Positions 33,275-43,144 of a stretch of 64,000 nucleotides of DNA are shown piece after piece. Position numbers and translations under genes: made by a program. Under the pieces are notes generated by a model that saw only the letters and a list, made by a program, of their open reading frames with translations, ran no database searches and was not told the origin of the DNA. The DNA comes from Gemmatimonadaceae bacterium (GTDB lineage Bacteria > Gemmatimonadota > Gemmatimonadetes > Gemmatimonadales > Gemmatimonadaceae): contig JBBJNV010000006.1 of assembly GCA_037721215.1 (NCBI GenBank), positions 1-64,000 of the forward strand. Direction: 5' to 3'. The first letter of the stretch is position 1; every line of letters starts with the position of its first letter.

Positions 33275-33643
33275 GTGAAGTCGTCCCTCCCCACAGATAG
33301 TGAGCTGAATATTCTCAAGGTACTCTGGGAGAAGGGGCCCAGCCGGGTGCGTGACGTCCATCAGGAATTGGGGAAGGTTGGGTATACCACTGTGCTCAAG
33401 CTTCTTCAGATCATGCATAACAAGGGGATTGTCGAGCGAGAGCGCGCGGGAAGCGGCCACATCTACTCGCCCGCGGTTTCCAGAGAAGTGACGGAACAGA
33501 GGCTTGTCGCGCGGCTGGTTGACGAGGTGTTCGATGGTTCCACGCACCGGCTCATCATGAGCGCCCTTGGGCCCGAAGCAGTATCCCGTGCCGGTCTCAA
33601 GAAGATCCGGAAGCAGATCAAGAAGGAAGAGGCAGCGAGGTAA
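33275..33643 (+). CDS. BlaI/MecI/CopY-type transcriptional repressor
   Basis: A 122-residue winged-helix protein of normal length for the family: LPTDSELNILKVLWEKGPSRVRDV, then the recognition region VGYTTVLKLLQIMHNKGIVERE, and a helical dimerisation tail. In most genomes such a gene is next to an M56 sensor protease (BlaR-like) that inactivates it; none is present in this window. Starts with GTG at 33275. The dyad upstream suggests autoregulation. The regulon cannot be told. Confidence 0.88.
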   Translation: MKSSLPTDSELNILKVLWEKGPSRVRDVHQELGKVGYTTVLKLLQIMHNKGIVERERAGSGHIYSPAVSREVTEQRLVARLVDEVFDGSTHRLIMSALGPEAVSRAGLKKIRKQIKKEEAAR

Positions 33644-33862
33644 ATCCTGGCAGGCTGTCAGAGCTCGTCGATCGACCGTGGCCAGTCCTGTTTCAGTAGT
33701 TGGGAAAGCGCGCGATCGGCGAGAAGCCGCCCGTCGGTCTGACACCGCGCACCATAGTTGGTCTCGTTGCCCCCGGAAGATTCTGCTCTTCCATCGACGC
33801 CTGTCCCGGACGACGCGGCAACATTACTATGCAGTCCATTCACCTGCGTCTGGAGATGTTTA

Positions 33863-34405
33863 ATGGTGGGGATGGTTACGGCGGTGAGCCGGAATTCGGT
33901 GCACACAATCCGCAAGCCCAACGTGAGTTGCATTCGCCTGCTCGCGGGTCTGGGGGTCGACGGCGACATCCACATGGGTGAGACGGTCAAACATCGCTCG
34001 CGGATTGCTCGTAACGCGTCGCAGCCGAATCTGCGCCAGGTTCACCTCATTCATGCTGAGCTCCACGACGAATTGCTTTCCGCCGGATTTACAATACTGC
34101 CTGGAGAGATGGGTGAGAACGTCACGACCCGTGGGGTCGAGCTGCTGGCATTGCCGGCCGGAACCCGGTTGCACATTGGAGACATGGCCATCGTAGAAGT
34201 CACCGGTCTTCGTAATCCCTGCTTTCAGCTCAACGGACTGAAAATGGGGCTGATGAAGGCGGTGCTCGGGCGGGATGAAGATGGAAATCTGATTCGAAAG
34301 ACTGGAGTCATGAGCATTGTCGTTGCTGGAGGCGATGTGAAGGCTGGTGACCCGATACATGTCACGCTGCCTGACGGGCCTCGTCGTGCACTTCAGCCTG
34401 TGTGA
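33863..34405 (+). CDS. MOSC domain protein
   Basis: A 180-residue protein with the MOSC (molybdenum cofactor sulfurase C-terminal) pattern: [12 protein letters not shown] at the start, [40 protein letters not shown] and a Cys in RNPCFQL. Stand-alone MOSC proteins of the YiiM/YuaD type are thought to handle sulfur on molybdenum cofactor or to detoxify N-hydroxylated compounds. GGAG eight bases before ATG 33863 supports this start. The stop overlaps the next gene's start (GTGA). Confidence 0.85.
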   Translation: MVGMVTAVSRNSVHTIRKPNVSCIRLLAGLGVDGDIHMGETVKHRSRIARNASQPNLRQVHLIHAELHDELLSAGFTILPGEMGENVTTRGVELLALPAGTRLHIGDMAIVEVTGLRNPCFQLNGLKMGLMKAVLGRDEDGNLIRKTGVMSIVVAGGDVKAGDPIHVTLPDGPRRALQPV

Positions 34406-36531
34406 CCACGGCACCGGCAGAAGATTCGTCAGCGGCATCGGGTGCTGACGAGCCAGCCATCGACCCTAACCCACTGCTTGCCGTGTGGAGCGGATCCCAC
34501 GGAGGCGTCCCGCCATTCGATCTGGTCGAAGTCAGACACTTCGAACCTGCGCTGTACGCGGCGATGCAGGAAAACCTCGCCGAAGTGGAACGAATCGCGA
34601 GCGACTCCAGCGAGGCATCTTTCGAGAACACCCTGCTCGCGCTAGAACGCTCAGGTCGCATGTACGAGCGGGTGACAACGGTGTTTGGAGTCTGGAGCTC
34701 GGCGATGAGCGGGTCCGAATTCCAGCAGGTAGAGCTGGAGATGGCGCCGAGGATGGCGTCATTCGCTGATCAGATTACGCAGAACAGCGCACTTTTCGAA
34801 CGCATCGAGTCAGTTTATAAATCGTCGGACACCGGTCTGCTGACCCCGGAGCAGCGACGGCTTGCCTGGCTTTACCATACGAACTTCGTTCACGCAGGTG
34901 CGCGGCTCGACTTATCGGCCAAGGCAAGGCTTTCGGAGATCAACCAGGCGCTGGCCGCGATGTATACGCGGTTTGCCCAGAACGTACTCGCTGACGAGAC
35001 CGACCATTATCTCGTTCTCCACGATGAGGCCGAGCTGGACGGCCTGCCTCAATCGGCGCGCGACGGAGCTGCCGCTGCCGCCAGAGAGAGAGGGATGACG
35101 GGCGGGTGGGTCATAGCAAACTCCCGGTCTGCGATCGATCCTCTTCTTACGTATTCGAGCAGTCGCGAATTACGCGAAAAGGGCTGGCGCATGTTCACGA
35201 GCCGGGGCGATATGGGCGGGGCGCACGATAACAACGAGATCATCTCCGGGATACTCGCTCTTCGCAGCGAGCGGGCGATTCTCCTTGGTTACCCAACTCA
35301 TGCGCATTGGCATCTCGATGACACGATGGCAAAAACTCCAGAGCGTGCCGCTTCTCTGCTGGAGCAGATGTGGCTTCCCGCGGTGTCACGCGTGAAGGAG
35401 GAAATTGCGGCCATGCAGGAATTGGCTCGCTCGGAGCAGCAGACTTTCCAGATCGAGCCATGGGATTACCGCTATTACGCCGAAAAAGTTCGGAAGCTGA
35501 AATACGATCTCGATCAAAACGAGGTGAAAGCGTATCTGCAGCTGGAAAAGCTCCGTGAGGGGATGTTCTGGGTAGCCGGAGAACTGTTCGGGTTTCGGTT
35601 TGCCTCAGTGGAGGTGCCGGTTTATCACCCCGACGTACGCGTCTGGGAAGTGACCGATAGGTCGTCCGGCACGGCTCTGGGACTCTGGTATTTCGACCCC
35701 TACGCCCGTTTGGGCAAACAGTCCGGCGCGTGGATGAACTCGTTTCGGAGCCAGGAAACGTTCGAGGGCGGCATCACTCCGATTGTCTCGAATAACTCCA
35801 ATTTCGTGGAGGGGAGGCAGGGGGAACCGGTGTTGATCTCCTGGGACGATGCGCGAACGCTCTTTCACGAGTTCGGGCACGCATTGCACGGACTCGCATC
35901 CAGCGTGACATACCCTGCATTGAGCGGCACTGCGGTCGCGCGCGATTATGTGGAGTTTCCATCACAGCTGCTGGAACACTGGCTCGTCACGCCAGAGGTG
36001 TTACAGCGATTTGCCGTTCATTATGAGACGGGGGAGCCGATTCCGCGGGTCCTCGTCGACCGCATCGAGCAGTCGTTGACCTTCAATCAGGGATTCGACA
36101 CGATCGAGTATCTGGGAAGCGCTCTGATGGACATGAAGATGCATCTGGCTACCGGGCATCCCATCGACCCTCGCGCCTTCGAGCGCGATACACTCGCCAC
36201 ACTCGGCATGCCTCACGAAGTTTCGATGCGCCACCGCAGTGCACATTTTCTTCACGTTTTTTCGAGCGATGGTTACTCTGCCGGGTACTACAGCTATCTC
36301 TGGGCAGATGTATTGACGGCAGATGCGTGGCAGGCGTTTATGGAAAGCAGCGGTCCTTACGATGCTATAGTTGCGGCAAAGCTGCGCGATAGAGTCTTTT
36401 CGGCGGGAAACACCGTCGATCCTGCAGAGGCCTACCGCTCATTTCGCGGACGTGATCCGGGGATTGAAGCGTTGATGCAGAAGCGCGGTTTCGCGCCGGG
36501 ACCCGGACAACCTCAGGAGATTCAGGCATGA
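34402..36531 (+). CDS. M3-family zinc metallopeptidase (peptidyl-dipeptidase Dcp-like)
   Basis: A 709-residue enzyme, typical length for oligopeptidase A/Dcp. The zinc motif is HEFGHALHG at about 490, with the third-ligand segment after it. Other family blocks include FDPYARLGKQSGAWMN and HFLHVFSSDGYSAGYYSYLWADV, which shapes the substrate pocket near the C-terminus. No signal peptide, so it likely degrades small peptides in the cytoplasm. The GTG start overlaps the MOSC stop by four bases; a poorly conserved first 20 residues make the exact start uncertain. Confidence 0.92.
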   Translation: MTTAPAEDSSAASGADEPAIDPNPLLAVWSGSHGGVPPFDLVEVRHFEPALYAAMQENLAEVERIASDSSEASFENTLLALERSGRMYERVTTVFGVWSSAMSGSEFQQVELEMAPRMASFADQITQNSALFERIESVYKSSDTGLLTPEQRRLAWLYHTNFVHAGARLDLSAKARLSEINQALAAMYTRFAQNVLADETDHYLVLHDEAELDGLPQSARDGAAAAARERGMTGGWVIANSRSAIDPLLTYSSSRELREKGWRMFTSRGDMGGAHDNNEIISGILALRSERAILLGYPTHAHWHLDDTMAKTPERAASLLEQMWLPAVSRVKEEIAAMQELARSEQQTFQIEPWDYRYYAEKVRKLKYDLDQNEVKAYLQLEKLREGMFWVAGELFGFRFASVEVPVYHPDVRVWEVTDRSSGTALGLWYFDPYARLGKQSGAWMNSFRSQETFEGGITPIVSNNSNFVEGRQGEPVLISWDDARTLFHEFGHALHGLASSVTYPALSGTAVARDYVEFPSQLLEHWLVTPEVLQRFAVHYETGEPIPRVLVDRIEQSLTFNQGFDTIEYLGSALMDMKMHLATGHPIDPRAFERDTLATLGMPHEVSMRHRSAHFLHVFSSDGYSAGYYSYLWADVLTADAWQAFMESSGPYDAIVAAKLRDRVFSAGNTVDPAEAYRSFRGRDPGIEALMQKRGFAPGPGQPQEIQA

Positions 36532-37472
36532 GCGAGGCAAAGATCATTGCGGTCGCCGGCGCTACAGGGGCACAGGGAGGCGGACTCGTACGTGCGATTC
36601 TGGCTGAGCCGGATGGCGGGTTCGCAGCCCGGGCCCTGACGCGTAACGTCAATTCAGACAAGGCCAGGGAGCTCGCGGACCTGGGGGCGGAGGTGGTCGA
36701 GGCGGATCTTGATGACCCCGACAGTGTGAACAAGGCCTTTGTCGGAGCTTACGGTGCTTTTTGTGTCACTTTCTACTGGGCACACATGTCGCCGGACACA
36801 GAGGGAGCTCAGGCAAAAACGATGGCCGAGGCCGCCAAAGCGGCGGGTTTGAAGCACGTGATCTGGTCGACACTAGAGGATACGCGTAACTGGATTCCAC
36901 TCAGCGATAGCCGGATGCCGACGCTTATGGGCAAGTACAAGGTTCCGCATTTCGACTCGAAGGGTCAGGTAGACTTCGTGTTCGACGAGATGGGAGTGCC
37001 AACGACATTCATGCAGGTGGCGTTCTACTGGGAGAATTTCATCCACTCCGGCCCGAAGAAATCCGGTGATGGGCCGCTCCTGCTGACGCTCCCCCTACAG
37101 AACAGGAAACTGGCAGGCATTGCCACTGAGGATATCGGCAAATGTGCGTATGGAATTTTCAAGCGGGGCGTGGAACTCGTCGGCCACAGGGTCGGAATAG
37201 CAGGCGAGCAGCTGACGGGTGAGGAGATGGCGGCAAAGCTGTCGCGGGCGCTGGGCCGTGAGGTTGCATATAACGGTGTTTCGGCGGAGACATTTCGCGG
37301 CTTCGGGTTTCCAGGCGCAGAAGACCTTGGTAACATGTTCCAGTTCTATGCCGAATTCGATGAGGTCGTGAATGCGAGCCGCAACGTGGACAAATCACGG
37401 GCATTGAATCCCGAGCTTCAGTCGTTCGACATGTGGCTCGAGAACAACGCGAAGCTGATTCCGCTAGAGTAA
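36528..37472 (+). CDS. NmrA-like NAD(P)-binding protein
   Basis: A 314-residue atypical short-chain dehydrogenase. The nucleotide motif GATGAQGGG follows the first strand (IIAVAGATGAQGGGLVRAIL). It lacks a YxxxK centre in the usual place, as in NmrA-type redox sensors and HSCARG homologues. ATLG-like substrate segments such as TLEDTRNWIP and MQVAFYWENF match that group. Overlaps the peptidase stop by four bases (ATGA). Function probably regulatory or as NADPH-dependent reductase; unknown. Confidence 0.85.
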   Translation: MSEAKIIAVAGATGAQGGGLVRAILAEPDGGFAARALTRNVNSDKARELADLGAEVVEADLDDPDSVNKAFVGAYGAFCVTFYWAHMSPDTEGAQAKTMAEAAKAAGLKHVIWSTLEDTRNWIPLSDSRMPTLMGKYKVPHFDSKGQVDFVFDEMGVPTTFMQVAFYWENFIHSGPKKSGDGPLLLTLPLQNRKLAGIATEDIGKCAYGIFKRGVELVGHRVGIAGEQLTGEEMAAKLSRALGREVAYNGVSAETFRGFGFPGAEDLGNMFQFYAEFDEVVNASRNVDKSRALNPELQSFDMWLENNAKLIPLE

Positions 37473-37538
37473 TCGCTTTAAAACACCGCACCGCCGACTT
37501 CGAAGCTGGCGAGCACAGTGGGAGGTCACTGATCGATC

Positions 37539-38147
37539 ATGCAGCGGTACATTGCCTTTCTTCGGGCCATAAATGTCGGCGGCCACAATGTGAAGATGGC
37601 GGACCTGCGCGTTCTGTTCGAACGGCTCGGATTTCGAAACGTCGAGACTTTCATCGCGAGCGGGAATGTCATTTTCGAAGCGCCCGTGGGAAATTTGCCG
37701 CAGCTCGAGGAGCAAATCGGCCGGCATCTCCAGAGATCACTCGGCTACGAGGCGACGGTGTTTATCCGTACTCCTGCCGAGGTGGCGGCAATCGCCGAGT
37801 ATGAGGCGTTTCCCGAGGCGGACGCCAGGGCCCCGGGGACCACTATGTTCGTGGCCTTCCTTCCCAGTCCGCCAAAGGACGCAGTCAAGCGGCAGCTGCG
37901 CGGTTTCCGCTCCGAGCTCGATGACTTCGCTATCAATGGGCGTGAAGTCTACTGGCTATGCCGGACCAGGATGACGGATTCTCCGTATTCCAGGCCGCTG
38001 CTGGCGAAGACACTCGGTGCACCGGCAACGCTGCGCAACATCAATACGGTACGAAACCTCGCTGCGAAGTATGCAGGAGATGCGGGAGCTCGTGCGGAAG
38101 CGCGGACGGTGGGACCGCGGGCAAACAAACGAATGCCCGGTCGGTGA
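37539..38147 (+). CDS. DUF1697 family protein
   Basis: A 202-residue protein that starts with the DUF1697 hallmark RYIAFLRAINVGGHNVKMADLR and then FRNVETFIASGNVIFEAP. The family is widespread, cytoplasmic and without known function. The C-terminal 30 residues are basic and vary. It stands 66 bp after the NmrA-like gene in the same direction. Confidence 0.9.
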   Translation: MQRYIAFLRAINVGGHNVKMADLRVLFERLGFRNVETFIASGNVIFEAPVGNLPQLEEQIGRHLQRSLGYEATVFIRTPAEVAAIAEYEAFPEADARAPGTTMFVAFLPSPPKDAVKRQLRGFRSELDDFAINGREVYWLCRTRMTDSPYSRPLLAKTLGAPATLRNINTVRNLAAKYAGDAGARAEARTVGPRANKRMPGR

Positions 38148-38249
38148 GGCGGGCCCTGCCATTCGATACTGTAATACCGGTGCGGCAGCGTTGCTGCGGT
38201 TGACGCCTGCGGTGACAGGAAAGCTGCACTTACTCTTCCTCCAGGACAT

Positions 38250-39662
38250 ATGAGCACTTCACACGTCCCGATGTTCGCGCAGGTCAACAAGTACTTCGAC
38301 AAAGCCGCCGCGTATCTCGATCTGTCCCCTGGACTGCTGGCGCAGATCAAGGCCTGCAATTCTGTATTCCGGGTGAGCTTTCCGCTCAAGCGCGATGATG
38401 GCACAATCCAGGTCATCAACGGCTGGCGTGCGCAACACAGCGTGCATCGGCTTCCCACGAAGGGCGGTATCCGGTTCGCTCCGCAGGTGGATGAAGACGA
38501 AGTTTCTGCTCTTGCCGCGTTGATGACCTACAAGTGCGCGCTTGTCGATGTCCCCTTTGGCGGTGCCAAGGGGGCAGTGCGGATCGATCCAGTGAGATAC
38601 TCCGTCGATGAGCTGGAGCGAATCACGCGCCGATTCACTTATGAGTTGTTCGCGAAGAACCTGCTTGGTCCCGGCCTGGATGTGCCCGCGCCTGACTATG
38701 GAACCGGACCGCGCGAGATGGCGTGGATTATGGACACCTATTCGACGCTCGCGCCGGGGTCCATCGATGCGCTGGGCTGCGTCACGGGGAAGCCGGTGAC
38801 ACAAGGCGGAGTGCGCGGGCGGGCAGAGGCCACGGGCCGGGGCGTCTACTTTGCGTTACGCGAGGCGTGCGGATATGCAGATGACATGAAATCGATGGGG
38901 CTCGCGACAGGTCTCGCGGGTAAGCGTGTGGTAATTCAGGGACTCGGAAACGTCGGCTACCACGCCGCGAAGTTCATCGAGGAGGGCGGCGGCATCATCG
39001 TCGCGCTTGCCGAGCGTGAGGGAGCGATCTGGAACGACTCCGGGCTCGACGTGGATCGGGTAATGGCACACCGAAAGGAGACCGGTTCGATCCTCGGCGT
39101 TGCAGGTGCCCGTGACATCGCAATGAACTCCGATGCACTGGAGCTCGATTGCGACGTTCTCGTTCCCGCAGCGCTCGAGAACGTAATCACCATGGAGAAT
39201 GTGGATCGTATCAAGGCCAGGATCATCGTTGAGGGTGCGAATGGACCGATAACTGCCGACGCGAGCGAGCGACTGCTTTCGCGCGGCACATTGATAATTC
39301 CGGATATCTACGCCAATGCGGGTGGCGTCACCGTTTCGTATTTCGAATGGGTAAAGAATCTCTCGCACATGCGGTTCGGTCGCATGGAGAAGCGATTCGC
39401 GGAGAGAAGCAACGAGCGGATTCTGGAGGGCATCGAGGAGCTGACCGGTACCAGGTTTACATCGCATGCACGGGGAATCGCCACCGCGGCGGCAGGCGAG
39501 GAGGAGCTCGTCAATTCAGGGCTCGAGGAGACGATGGTAGCAGCGTACACAGAGCTTCGGTCGATACAGAATGGTCACGGGGTGGATCTGCGCACGGCGG
39601 CTTTCATGAACGCGATCGGGAAAGTCGCGATGGCATACCAGCAGCGGGGAATTTTTCCGTGA
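38250..39662 (+). CDS. gdhA: Glu/Leu/Phe/Val dehydrogenase (glutamate dehydrogenase)
   Basis: A 470-residue enzyme. The substrate domain has [18 protein letters not shown] and the catalytic-Lys segment [16 protein letters not shown]; the dinucleotide domain has [16 protein letters not shown]; the late part has [11 protein letters not shown] and [15 protein letters not shown]. Those are typical for hexameric NAD(P)-dependent glutamate dehydrogenases, which interconvert glutamate and 2-oxoglutarate plus ammonia. The length is slightly above the usual 410-450 because of the C-terminal part. AGGA lies before the ATG at 38250. gdhA is the common symbol; a role with NAD (catabolic) or NADP is not decided. 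Confidence 0.93.
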   Translation: MSTSHVPMFAQVNKYFDKAAAYLDLSPGLLAQIKACNSVFRVSFPLKRDDGTIQVINGWRAQHSVHRLPTKGGIRFAPQVDEDEVSALAALMTYKCALVDVPFGGAKGAVRIDPVRYSVDELERITRRFTYELFAKNLLGPGLDVPAPDYGTGPREMAWIMDTYSTLAPGSIDALGCVTGKPVTQGGVRGRAEATGRGVYFALREACGYADDMKSMGLATGLAGKRVVIQGLGNVGYHAAKFIEEGGGIIVALAEREGAIWNDSGLDVDRVMAHRKETGSILGVAGARDIAMNSDALELDCDVLVPAALENVITMENVDRIKARIIVEGANGPITADASERLLSRGTLIIPDIYANAGGVTVSYFEWVKNLSHMRFGRMEKRFAERSNERILEGIEELTGTRFTSHARGIATAAAGEEELVNSGLEETMVAAYTELRSIQNGHGVDLRTAAFMNAIGKVAMAYQQRGIFP

Positions 39663-39782
39663 GTGCCTGCTCCAACTGTCAGACACCGGCGTGATGTTCC
39701 TGCTGTCGGAGCAGCGGTCCCCGGCGGACATTCTCTAACAGAAAGTAGTTATGTCGAGTTTTACTGAGACAGCAGAGTAGAA

Positions 39783-40952
39783 ATGGCCCGGCCCTCCAAG
39801 CTTCAACGCTGGACCGATCTGATTGCCGCGCTTCTGCCGCGGCGATATCCGGCCACCTTCGAACAGCTCGCCCCCGATGTTCCCGCGTATTGCAGTGAAG
39901 GCACGCGGCACGACGCAAGAATGCGAATGTTCGAGCGCGACAAGGACGAGCTGCGGTCGTTCGGAATTGGTATCGAGACAGTAGCGTTCGACGACGGCGA
40001 GGCAGTGGGGTACCGGCTGGATACGAAGAGTTTCTATCTACCCTATCTGTCGCTCGCCGCGCGCGAAGGGAAACCAGGGTCGACGCCGAGGAAGCCGGAT
40101 AAATACGGCTTTCGTGCGCTGGCGTCGCTGGTGTTCGAGCCGGATGAGCTGTCGGTGATCGTGGAAGCAGCAAAACGGGTGATAGCGTTGGGCGACCCGG
40201 TGCTCGCTGAGGAAGCTGAATCGGCGATGAAAAAGCTCGCGTTCGATTTGCCGTTGCCGGAATCGGGCAATGCCGCTGAAGGGCCCGCGATGGAGGTAAT
40301 GGCATCGCCAGCGATGACAGTTTCTTCAATGCTCAGTGATGCACCGCAACCGCGTTATTCAAGCCCGGCAATTCGGAGCGTTCCCTCTGCGGACGTGTTC
40401 CCGGTTTTGAACGATGCGTTATTCCGGCGCAAGATCGTGACGTTCGACTACAGCGGCATGGCGACGAACAGCGATGCGCGGCGCACGCTCGAACCGTACG
40501 GACTCTTTTTTCTTTCGGCGCACTGGTATGTCACTGGACGGGACGTGCAAAAGGGCGAGCTGCGGAATTTCCGGCTGAACCGCATGCGGAACGTCGACGT
40601 AAACAGCGCGACATCACAGACGGCGGACTACAAAATCCCGCTGGGGTTCAATCTTCGCGAGCATGCAAAGTCGCGTCATGCGTGGGAGATTGGCGGAGGC
40701 GTGCATGAAAATGCAGTCGTTGATTTCCAGAATGCCACCGGCGCGGCTCAGGCTGCTGCCCGGCTCGGAATGGAGATCGAGGGATCGCCCGATCGTCGCG
40801 CGTTTCAGTTCCGCCGCATGGATTCGTTTGCGAGGTGGCTCCTGTCGTTCGGGGGTGAAGCCATTCCGGTCGAGCCGCCGGCGCTGGTGGCGGAATTCAG
40901 GCGGCAGGCTCGCGCGACGCGCGCGCTGTATGGAGCGGGCGATGAGCGATAG
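39783..40952 (+). CDS. WYL-domain transcriptional regulator (first of pair)
   Basis: A 389-residue protein with an N-terminal winged-helix-like region (RWTDLIAALLPRRYPATFEQLAPDV), a long middle part, and the WYL domain at about 215-300 (VTFDYSGMATNSDARRTLEPYGLFFLSAHWYVTGRDV, then RNFRLNRMRNVDV). WYL proteins sense ligands or DNA breaks and often act as pairs, as PafB/PafC in actinobacteria. The next gene overlaps it by 11 bp and is also WYL. Targets unknown. Confidence 0.85.
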   Translation: MARPSKLQRWTDLIAALLPRRYPATFEQLAPDVPAYCSEGTRHDARMRMFERDKDELRSFGIGIETVAFDDGEAVGYRLDTKSFYLPYLSLAAREGKPGSTPRKPDKYGFRALASLVFEPDELSVIVEAAKRVIALGDPVLAEEAESAMKKLAFDLPLPESGNAAEGPAMEVMASPAMTVSSMLSDAPQPRYSSPAIRSVPSADVFPVLNDALFRRKIVTFDYSGMATNSDARRTLEPYGLFFLSAHWYVTGRDVQKGELRNFRLNRMRNVDVNSATSQTADYKIPLGFNLREHAKSRHAWEIGGGVHENAVVDFQNATGAAQAAARLGMEIEGSPDRRAFQFRRMDSFARWLLSFGGEAIPVEPPALVAEFRRQARATRALYGAGDER

Positions 40953-42003
40953 CGGAGCGAAGCGCCCCCGCCGCGCGGAGTCGGACGGTAGTGCGGGGGC
41001 GTCGCGCCGCGGTAAGGTAAGCAATAAAGCAGCGAAGATGTCACGACCTGCTCGCGTGCCCGACACCGCAGCCCGGCAGCTACGACGAATCCTCATGGTT
41101 ATTCCGGGGATTGCCGACGGTAACGCACACCGTCTCTCGAAGGTCGCCAGGAGTGCCGGCGTTGAAAAGGCGGTATTGCTCGCAGATCTGAAATCGCTTG
41201 CCGACCGTCATGGTGCGCCAGGTGGCTTCGTCGACGGCATGCAGATTTACATCGGGCCCGAGATGGTCGAGGTCACGTCCAACCATTTCCTGAGGCCGAT
41301 GGGTCTCACAATTCATGAATTGTGCGCGCTCGAGCTCGGCCTCGCCATTCTGCGTGCCGAGCGGCCGCCGGATGAGACTGCTGTGATCGAAAGCGCGCGC
41401 GGCCGGCTGCGGAAGCTGATTTCGAGACTGCCGGTGGACCACGGCGACATCGAGACGCGATTCGCCGAGCTTGCACCGACGGAGGGGTTACCGCATCTCG
41501 AGGAGCTGCGAAAGGCGCTGCGAGATCATCACAAGGCGCGGATTACGTATCGCCGGGCGGGAGCGAATGCCGCTACAACCCGGGTGGTGCGACCGTACGC
41601 AATCGTCCCCGCCAGCGGAATGTGGTATGCAGTTGCGTATTGTGAGGCCAGCGAAGGTCTCCGGGTGTTTCGCATGGACCGGGTGGAAGGGCTGACATCT
41701 CTCCCGGACAGGTACGAGATCCCTGCGACTTTTTCCGTTCGCGAGACATTGCGGGATGGCAAAGCTCTTCAGATCGACACGCCGGCCGCCGGAATGAAAG
41801 TCCGCTACTCAGCGAAAATTGCGCGGTGGATTGCGGAGCGTGAAGGCGTCGAGGTGGATGCGGATGGATCTCTTACGATCGAACATCCGCTGGCAGACGC
41901 GGATTGGGGGGTGCGGCATGTGCTGCAGTACGGGCCGGATGCAGAAGTGCTGGAGCCGCCAGTGTTGCGAGAGGAAATTTTGAGACGATTGACGGCGGTC
42001 TGA
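40942..42003 (+). CDS. WYL-domain transcriptional regulator (second of pair)
   Basis: A 353-residue protein. Its first 45 residues are Arg/Lys/Ala-rich and probably disordered. Then follow a helical/HTH-like region (IADGNAHRLSKVARSAGVEKAVLLADLKSLADRHG) and a WYL domain (ARITYRRAGANAATTRVVRPYAIVPASGMWYAVAYCEASEGLRVFRMDRVEGL). It is translated with the first WYL gene through an 11-bp overlap and likely forms a heterodimer with it. The open frame extends upstream to 40663, but that is the shadow of the first gene. Confidence 0.85.
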   Translation: MSDSGAKRPRRAESDGSAGASRRGKVSNKAAKMSRPARVPDTAARQLRRILMVIPGIADGNAHRLSKVARSAGVEKAVLLADLKSLADRHGAPGGFVDGMQIYIGPEMVEVTSNHFLRPMGLTIHELCALELGLAILRAERPPDETAVIESARGRLRKLISRLPVDHGDIETRFAELAPTEGLPHLEELRKALRDHHKARITYRRAGANAATTRVVRPYAIVPASGMWYAVAYCEASEGLRVFRMDRVEGLTSLPDRYEIPATFSVRETLRDGKALQIDTPAAGMKVRYSAKIARWIAEREGVEVDADGSLTIEHPLADADWGVRHVLQYGPDAEVLEPPVLREEILRRLTAV

Positions 42004-42094
42004 TACGGTGGTCGTCCCTTCGTTTGATGTGGTACATCTTTCCGCCTCAGGTCTTCCATAACCGGGCAACCGGCGAAAAAGGACTGACCGCAGC

Positions 42095-43144
42095 TTACCA
42101 GTCGTACCGCCCGGTCAACGCGAATACGTGATCCAGATACCCGTTGTCCGGGTCGTTCGACGTCCGGTTTTCGAAATTGTAATTCGCGATCAGCGAAAAG
42201 CCCGCGCCGAAACGATGATTCCATTCGAGGGTCGGAGTGAGACGGTAATCGTGTCGCGGCACATCCTCGTCATCCACCTCGACGAGCCGCTTAGGGTAGC
42301 GCTGGGACCGGAACTTCAACTCCGCGAACATATCATCGTTGCGTCCAAACGATCGCTCCAGGCCGGTCGAATACGTGCGCCGGACGTAACTTCGCCGCTC
42401 CGACCGCGCACTGTTCGTCTCATATCGGTAACCAACGTCAACGCGTGAGTGTCGACCAACGTCGCTGCGCAATTCCGCGCCGACGTATCTGTTAGCCGCG
42501 TCCCGGTCTGGATTGGTTTCGTAACGGCGGATGCGATAAGCGCCGAATGCGCGGAGCCTGCGAGCCGCGTCCAGCCGGTAATTCAGCCGCGGCAGGAAAA
42601 GGAACTGGTTGCCCACGTCGCGATCTTCGGACGATCCCTTCAGCGCCGCCTCTCCGATCGTCTCCGCAGTGACCTGCTTCGTAAGGCGCCTCGACAGCAC
42701 AACACTCAGGTTCTGGCTGATCCTGTCGAACTGTTCGCTGGCGGTGTAAGAATGCCGGGCCGCCTCGTACGCCACTGCAAATCCGGGCCGCGATTCCGCG
42801 CTCTGGTACCGCACGACACCACCAATGACGAAACCGTTGGCGCGAGTCGGATCTTCTCTCTCACGATCGATGTTGCTGTCGAAGACCTCGGCGGTGAAAG
42901 CCGAAAACCCGTATGGACGCCAGCGGCTTGCCTGACGGACGGTATCCTTCGCGGCGGTCTTCCCGGGTTTAGTCGCGGTGGGAACACGAGGAGTTGCAGT
43001 CACCGGAGGAGCTTGCGGCTTCGCGACCGGCGGTTTTGCAGGTTTGGTCGCGGTCGGCGCTTTCCGTGGTGGAGTGCGAACTTGCGCATCGAGCGGAGCA
43101 GAAGCGATGCAGGCAACGAGAGGTAAAATCAGGGTTTTGATCAT
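42095..43144 (-). CDS. outer-membrane beta-barrel protein with Pro-rich linker
   Basis: A 349-residue secreted protein: signal peptide (ILPLVACIASAPLDAQ), then about 50 residues rich in Pro, Lys, Thr and Ala, then about 270 residues of alternating polar/hydrophobic strands with many Tyr and Arg, ending YLDHVFALTGRYDW with a terminal aromatic residue as in outer-membrane barrels. It is last in a seven-gene operon and overlaps the phosphotransferase gene by four bases, so it may be the outer-membrane step of the exported product. No family name can be given. The ATG at 43144 matches the signal peptide. Confidence 0.7.
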   Translation of the reverse strand: MIKTLILPLVACIASAPLDAQVRTPPRKAPTATKPAKPPVAKPQAPPVTATPRVPTATKPGKTAAKDTVRQASRWRPYGFSAFTAEVFDSNIDREREDPTRANGFVIGGVVRYQSAESRPGFAVAYEAARHSYTASEQFDRISQNLSVVLSRRLTKQVTAETIGEAALKGSSEDRDVGNQFLFLPRLNYRLDAARRLRAFGAYRIRRYETNPDRDAANRYVGAELRSDVGRHSRVDVGYRYETNSARSERRSYVRRTYSTGLERSFGRNDDMFAELKFRSQRYPKRLVEVDDEDVPRHDYRLTPTLEWNHRFGAGFSLIANYNFENRTSNDPDNGYLDHVFALTGRYDW

